Assembly: GCA_029259675.1 (NCBI GenBank)
Contig: JAJDES010000357.1
Coordinates: 1-10,206 of the forward strand
Source of the DNA: Planctomycetota bacterium
Lineage (GTDB): Bacteria > Planctomycetota > UBA1135 > GCA-002686595
Reading direction: 5' to 3'
Length of the DNA: 10,206 nucleotides
Notes under the pieces: model-generated
The model's database searches: none
Seen by the model: only the letters and a program-made list of their open reading frames with translations
What the model was told of the DNA's origin: nothing
Part shown: positions 6,085 through 10,206 of the stretch, piece after piece
How positions within the stretch are numbered: position 1 is the stretch's first letter
Layout of the letters: each line of letters begins with the position of its first letter
Position numbers and translations under genes: made by a program

Positions 6085-8427
6085 ATGCTATTCTCGCTTC
6101 GCGTTGCATTCCTCGTTCTGGTCGCCCTGAGTTCAGCTGCGGCTGCCAATGAGCCCTCCGTGTTTTATGTGAGAGATGGCAAGCCTTGCGATGTATCAAG
6201 TCCAACTTTCGCGGAAGCGATTGAGATGGCAGAGGATGGTGACGTCATCATTCTGCAAAACAACATTCTGGAGTCGATGGTCATCAATGGAAAATCCATA
6301 ACCATTAGAGGCTATGGATCAACGGTAAAGCACACTTTGATTGAGAACCTTGCTGCAGATCAGCTCGTTATCATTGAGTTCATTATGGGTGGTTGGTTCG
6401 AATCCACCGCGCCAGCACTCGAGATCAGAAACTGCATCGGTCAGGTCTTCTTAGACTCGTGCACTCTGAGAGGAATTGATTACACGGGCCCCAGCGACCC
6501 GATCCAAGCTACCGCAACGGCTGTCATCGTGCAGGAATGCGACAATGTCGTTTTCGCGGGTGGCCGCATAGAGGGCGGATTCACCAGAAGCGGATGGCCC
6601 CTGAGCCCGATGGAAACGCCCCAGGCAATGCCTGCTCTTGAATCCAAGGATTCAAACATCTACATGTATTTATGCACCGTGCTTGGGGGCGACCACCAGT
6701 TCTATCTCAACGCAGGGAGTGCTCACAATCCGCTGGGTGCACCAGCAATTACGATTGACGGGGGCTTCACGTTTCTTGCAGGGAACAGCACTGTGCGCGG
6801 TGGCTCAACGATTCCCCTTGAGCCAGATTGCTTTCCTCAACCCTGTGACGATCTTCTCGATGAAACAGCCGGAATCGGAGGGTCGGGGCTAGTGGCAATA
6901 AATGACTCCGCAGTTTGGCTACTAAACACTTCCCCGCAGGGAAGTTCAGGCGCTCAAGACATTGATTTTTCGGGCACGGACTTAAGCCAAGCAAGCACTT
7001 CAGTGTCTGGAAGTTTGTACGTCAGCAATCATTTAGAACCGCATGATGAGCTTTTTGTCAGTGTAACCGGAACAGCCGGGTCCACGGTGAAGCTACGGTA
7101 TTCAGAGGGTCTTGGCACCGTAGGCTCCCAGCTTGACATTGGGAGCCAACATCTTCAGTCGCCCGTGATCGAACTTGGGGAAGGGGTTACAGATCCAACC
7201 GGCAAATATCAGGTCACATTTGACAGTTCTGACTTGGGCCCTTTGCCACATGGAAAGCGTTTGTATTTCCAAGCGGAACTGTCTAACGGTGTAGACACAT
7301 TCATAACTCATCCCAATTATGCCATTTGGTACGAGGGTAAAATTCCGCCGCCACAATTTTTGAGAACTCCTTCGCTTGAATTCCCATCCCTTCAAGATGC
7401 AATCGATTGCGCAAAAGATGGCGACGCAATCGAAATCCTCAATCAAGACAGTGGCGATGGTGAAGTAGACAATAAGGCACTTACGCTTGTTTCAGATTCC
7501 GCCAACACCAAATTCTTCGAGCTGCTCGTGAAGAACCTTGATGCAAACAAACAAGTCGTCCTACGAGGGCTTAACTTGGGCTTCAAAGAAGCCAGTCTTC
7601 CCTCCAATCACATGGGGACGTTGAGAATCACGGATTGCGATGGACCGGTCCTCATTGAGGATTGTTTCATTCTCGGTGACACCCTTGACGCCAACCCGTT
7701 AGAGACCCCCCATGTATCTGTTGCCGTGCGCGTCGAGAATAGCCTCAACGTCAGCATTGCGCGCTCGCTTATAGAGGGTGGAAGTAAATTGACAGCGACT
7801 CCCGGTCGCCATGCCCTGACGCTTGTTGATTCGTCAGTTTCTGTTTACGGGTCAACCTTGATTGGCGGAACCTCAGCAAACGGCCCCGGTCAAACTCAAG
7901 ATGGCCGGCCAGCGGCGCTGGTCAAAGACGGATTCTTGTTCCTCAGTGGCACGACACTGAACAGTGTGCATGAAGAAATTGAATTATTTGGAGACAACAG
8001 CATTTGGTTGCAGGATTCGGGTTCGCCCGATCTACTAGAAAAAATGGGCAGCACCCTAAATCTAGAGCTGTTATCTGGCACAGCTCGCACGGTTTCCGTG
8101 ACAGACGCTCCAATTATTGTGGGCGAGTCGGCAATCATTGAAATCCGTGGAGAAGCGTTTGACTATGTCGTCCTGGGATACTCAATGGAAGCTAGCTCCA
8201 CTCCCATCCTGGAATGGAACGGAGTAGTTCAAACTGCATTTCCCTTCACCATCCTCTCACAAAACTTCTTGCCCCCAGCTGGCATCCTCACCAAGTCCAT
8301 CACTATCGGGGACCTGCCTGCCGGTTTGAATCACATCGGTTTTGTTTTGCAGGCATTGCACTGGGACATCGGTGGGAATCTCTTCCTGAGCAGTCCAAGC
8401 TACGCTCAACTGGCCTCCAGCAATTAG
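6085..8427 (+). CDS. Secreted protein with two beta-helix/C-terminal-domain modules
   Basis: A 780-residue exported protein of unknown function. Residues 1-21 are a signal peptide (MLFSLRVAFLVLVALSSAAAA, cleavage likely before Asn22). The rest is two copies of one plan. Module A begins FAEAIEMAEDGDVIIL at residue 42 and module B begins FPSLQDAIDCAKDGDAIEIL at residue 433. In both, parallel beta-helix-like rungs follow: LEIRNCIGQVFLDSCTL against LRITDCDGPVLIEDCFI, and NVVFAGGRIEGG against NVSIARSLIEGG. Each module ends in a non-helical beta-rich domain of about 95-100 residues (near 320-415 and 680-775) with LRYS or LGYS, a FxLQA or FQAEL strand and a final PxYA. I see no catalytic motif, so a polysaccharide-lyase activity cannot be claimed. 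A surface or extracellular binding role is only an inference. The gene is less GC-rich than ispH and lhr. It converges with the lipoprotein gene, 59 bases apart, and lies divergent from that gene's pseudogene copy. Confidence 0.9.
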   Translation: MLFSLRVAFLVLVALSSAAAANEPSVFYVRDGKPCDVSSPTFAEAIEMAEDGDVIILQNNILESMVINGKSITIRGYGSTVKHTLIENLAADQLVIIEFIMGGWFESTAPALEIRNCIGQVFLDSCTLRGIDYTGPSDPIQATATAVIVQECDNVVFAGGRIEGGFTRSGWPLSPMETPQAMPALESKDSNIYMYLCTVLGGDHQFYLNAGSAHNPLGAPAITIDGGFTFLAGNSTVRGGSTIPLEPDCFPQPCDDLLDETAGIGGSGLVAINDSAVWLLNTSPQGSSGAQDIDFSGTDLSQASTSVSGSLYVSNHLEPHDELFVSVTGTAGSTVKLRYSEGLGTVGSQLDIGSQHLQSPVIELGEGVTDPTGKYQVTFDSSDLGPLPHGKRLYFQAELSNGVDTFITHPNYAIWYEGKIPPPQFLRTPSLEFPSLQDAIDCAKDGDAIEILNQDSGDGEVDNKALTLVSDSANTKFFELLVKNLDANKQVVLRGLNLGFKEASLPSNHMGTLRITDCDGPVLIEDCFILGDTLDANPLETPHVSVAVRVENSLNVSIARSLIEGGSKLTATPGRHALTLVDSSVSVYGSTLIGGTSANGPGQTQDGRPAALVKDGFLFLSGTTLNSVHEEIELFGDNSIWLQDSGSPDLLEKMGSTLNLELLSGTARTVSVTDAPIIVGESAIIEIRGEAFDYVVLGYSMEASSTPILEWNGVVQTAFPFTILSQNFLPPAGILTKSITIGDLPAGLNHIGFVLQALHWDIGGNLFLSSPSYAQLASSN

Positions 8428-8486
8428 TTGGAAGGGAACCTCCAGCCACTTAGGCGGACGCTGGGGAATCGCCCGTTGAGCGCGAT

Positions 8487-9626
8487 TCAATTGTGGGTGA
8501 AGCGCCAGATGTGCTTTCCGTAGCCCACAAGGAACGCGCCGTCTTCGATCCAAAGCGCGTGCTCCAGTTCTACCTCTTCGCTGGATAGAAAGCGCTCGAA
8601 GGCGAAAGCACCCTGGTCCGAGAATATTTGCACCCGCAGCTTGGTGCTTTCAAAGCCTGCAGGAAAGGCCTGCTTGGGTATGACTTCAGTCTTCACGAGC
8701 CAATTCCCTTGGCTGCCTTGGAGCGGCACCGAATTCAAAAAGGGGTCGGTGGTTTCACTGTCCGCGACCATCACCGTTTGCTGCCTTGGATCCCAAACGG
8801 CCATGTACTGATTGTCATCAACGAAGGCCCCGAAGACTATAAGAGGATATGCGTAACCCGGCACATTGCGAGCGATGTCCACACAGTTGTGATATCCATC
8901 CTCGGCCCCTGGAACTGACATCGAAACAATGTCTTCCCCGGCTTCATCCAGAAGGGTCAGTTTCCTGTAGGACACAAGGCCAATCAAACAGCCGGCCGTT
9001 GAATCCCTCATGACCGCAGCTCCATTTTGAAAATTCCGTTCCTTGCGCCACAACACACTTCCTTCGCTGTCCAGCATGACCGTACTCCGCTCGTACCCGA
9101 CAAGGAATTCAGTGCGACCGTCACCAGTGGCATCAAAATCCAGCGTGTATTCGGGGTAGCCGGCGCCCTCAGCTCTCCATTGAATCCCCCCATCCGCGTC
9201 GTATCCGGTTATGGGAGGTCCTCCGGAACTTCCAAGCCGTATCAAGCTCAAGATCCCATCGCCATTCAGATCGCGCACATGTCCCACGCGACTGATCGGC
9301 AATTGAATGTTGGATGGATTCTCGAATCGCCCGCTGCGCAAAACCTTTAGCGATGTCGACTCCGGATCCATAAGGACAAACTCTTTGTACCCGACAACCA
9401 CGAGTGCAGCCGGATCGGACTCCCTGAGCCGGCCGAAGTCCATATCCGTAATGCTGAAGTCAAGCGAATAGGCCTTCTCGACGCGCACCTCAATCGCCGG
9501 CGCTTGCTCAGGAATCACAAGTTCCAAAGCTTCGAACTGTTCACGCGAACGAGGCTCCGCCTTTGAGCGCGAGCAAGAACAGAATGTCGCCAAGAGCAAA
9601 AGCCCAAGCCAAATAGATCTCCCCAT
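8487..9626 (-). CDS. Predicted beta-propeller (FG-GAP/VCBS-like) lipoprotein
   Basis: An envelope protein of 379 residues from the chosen start, with no exact family recognised. Residues 1-18 are a signal peptide (MGRSIWLGLLLLATF) running into C16-S-C18. The cysteines suggest a lipoprotein, but neither has an ideal lipobox (Cys18 has F-C-S before it). The body has repeated short strands typical of beta-propellers: ALVVVGYKEFVLMD (74-87), EFLVGYERSTVMLDSEG (173-189), LIGLVSYRKLTLLDEAG (214-230) and GAFLVGYGKHIW (363-374). Two DxNGDG-type calcium loops, DLNGDG (119-124) and DATGDG (165-170), are as in FG-GAP/VCBS repeats. I infer a surface beta-propeller, possibly sensing or binding. In-frame ATGs lie at 9674, 9650, 9641 and 9626. 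I prefer 9626 because AAGGGG sits 6 bases before it and a TATGAT box (9662-9657) leaves a 20-30 base leader, but 9641 is nearly as good. A decayed paralogue lies at about 5453-5915. Confidence 0.83.
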   Translation of the reverse strand: MGRSIWLGLLLLATFCSCSRSKAEPRSREQFEALELVIPEQAPAIEVRVEKAYSLDFSITDMDFGRLRESDPAALVVVGYKEFVLMDPESTSLKVLRSGRFENPSNIQLPISRVGHVRDLNGDGILSLIRLGSSGGPPITGYDADGGIQWRAEGAGYPEYTLDFDATGDGRTEFLVGYERSTVMLDSEGSVLWRKERNFQNGAAVMRDSTAGCLIGLVSYRKLTLLDEAGEDIVSMSVPGAEDGYHNCVDIARNVPGYAYPLIVFGAFVDDNQYMAVWDPRQQTVMVADSETTDPFLNSVPLQGSQGNWLVKTEVIPKQAFPAGFESTKLRVQIFSDQGAFAFERFLSSEEVELEHALWIEDGAFLVGYGKHIWRFTHN

Positions 9627-9656
9627 GGCTAGCCCCTTCATGGTTCCCATTTTAAA

Positions 9657-9662
9657 ATCATA
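9657..9662 (-). promoter_or_regulatory. Possible -10 element of the lipoprotein gene
   Basis: Read on the minus strand, TATGAT followed by TTTAAAAT differs from the -10 consensus at one base and lies about 30 bases before the preferred ATG. The -35 at 17 bases (GTGGGC) is poor. Confidence 0.3.
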
Positions 9663-9674
9663 TGCACAGCGCAT

Positions 9675-10044
9675 AGCCCGCCCACGGCCCCAACTTGCAA
9701 CCGCAGCGTGGAAGCCGTTCGTGAGGAGCCCGTCAGAATTTTCCAGCTAGCTTCAAATTCTGAGCGCCTGGAACTCTTCGGGGAGCCCTGGGGATTGGGA
9801 GCCTCACACCAATGGAGATGCCGTTCATTTTCGCTCTACCCTTGGGGCGCCCAGCCTTGAACTCGGCTAGACAGCCCAGCCTGTACATCTACCGGATTGG
9901 CCACTCATTGCGAATTCGAGCGGAAGTTCCCACATCGGTCGGAGCGAAGGACCATTTTCGGATGTTTGGAGTAGATTCCGGATACCCGCCCTCAACCTCT
10001 AACTAGTAGCGCGCAAGCTTCCTATACCGGCCCCATTAGAAATC
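9675..10044. other. Divergent intergenic region between lipoprotein and second beta-helix gene
   Basis: A 370-base spacer from which the lipoprotein gene (minus) and a beta-helix gene (plus) would both be transcribed. It holds the 31-bp inverted repeat at 9733-9763. A 64-codon frame at 9812-10006 has no ribosome binding site or recognisable content and is not called. No clear promoter for the plus gene is seen, and only a weak AGAAAT precedes its ATG. Confidence 0.55.
9733..9763. promoter_or_regulatory. Inverted repeat in the divergent spacer, candidate operator
   Basis: TCAGAATTT (9733-9741) and AAATTCTGA (9755-9763) are perfect 9-bp arms around a 13-base spacer that itself contains the palindrome AGCTAGCT (9745-9752). 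Arm centres are 22 bp apart, two helical turns. The position between divergent genes suits a shared operator. No T-tract follows, so it is not a standard terminator. Confidence 0.45.
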
Positions 10045-10206
10045 ATGAATCGCTACTCGCTCTGCACTCTGGCACTACTCGCACTGACTTCCCACGCGAC
10101 CGCAGGCAACGTGCTCGTGGTCGATGACGACCCTGGCGGCGATTTCGCAAACATTGCCGATGCCATCCAGGCGGCGGGGCCCACCGATCTGATCTTGATC
10201 CGAGAT
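10045..10206 (+). CDS. Secreted beta-helix protein, N-terminus only (cut by window end)
   Basis: The first 54 codons of an exported protein. Residues 1-20 form a signal peptide (MNRYSLCTLALLALTSHATA) with likely cleavage before Gly21. The mature start NVLVVDDDPGGDFANIADAI is followed by QAAGPTDLILIRD. This is the opening strand and helix of parallel beta-helix proteins common in planctomycetes, comparable to residues 27-57 of the protein at 6085-8427 (F..AI..A.dgDvIIl). The ATG at 10045 directly begins the signal peptide; the ribosome binding site is weak. The gene is divergent from the lipoprotein gene across a 370-base spacer. Everything after residue 54 is outside the window, so size and function are unknown. 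Confidence 0.8.
   Translation, partial: MNRYSLCTLALLALTSHATAGNVLVVDDDPGGDFANIADAIQAAGPTDLILIRD

Noticed and set aside
9812..10006. A 64-codon plus-strand frame in the divergent spacer
   Set aside because: It has no ribosome binding site, signal or recognisable motif, and its length is within chance.
1..10206. tRNA, rRNA, CRISPR array or insertion sequence
   Set aside because: I saw no cloverleaf, rRNA core sequence, evenly spaced repeat-spacer pattern or transposase motif on either strand.

Overview
The window looks like a piece of a bacterial chromosome, most likely from a planctomycete-type organism. That assignment is an inference. It rests on two secreted beta-helix proteins of the style abundant in Planctomycetota (signal peptide, then an 'F..I.dAI..A...D.Ili' opening), generally weak Shine-Dalgarno sequences, long intergenic gaps and mixed housekeeping and secreted content. 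No rRNA, tRNA, CRISPR array, transposase or phage gene was seen.

Region 1 (1-5405) is GC-rich and mostly housekeeping, all on the + strand. It holds the C-terminal half of an Lhr-type DNA-repair helicase (the gene begins before the window), a tandem-domain UspE-like universal stress protein, a small DUF3332-type lipoprotein with a very acidic tail, and ispH (lytB), the last enzyme of the MEP isoprenoid pathway, with its Fe-S cysteines intact. These genes are separated by gaps of about 250-480 bases, so they are probably separate transcription units. The gap 3429-3905 carries a three-copy 14-bp tandem repeat and small inverted repeats.

Region 2 (5406-10206) is visibly less GC-rich and looks accessory. 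It holds a complete secreted beta-helix protein (+, 6085-8427) and, convergent with it, a predicted beta-propeller lipoprotein (-, 8487-9626). A second secreted beta-helix gene (+, from 10045) is cut by the window end. Between ispH and the first beta-helix gene lies a decayed fragment (about 5453-5915, -) that is a paralogue of the lipoprotein gene at 8487-9626, with nonsense codons, a frameshift and no 5' end. The layout is therefore twice '- lipoprotein, then divergent + beta-helix gene': once decayed plus intact, once intact plus partial. This is the strongest unexpected signal in the window.

The complete beta-helix protein is itself an internal duplication of a beta-helix plus a C-terminal beta-rich domain. 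Each of the two divergent spacers has a perfect inverted repeat whose arm centres are 22 bp apart, though the arm sequences differ. I infer repeated gene and module duplication in a cell-surface locus. Its function cannot be read from the sequence.
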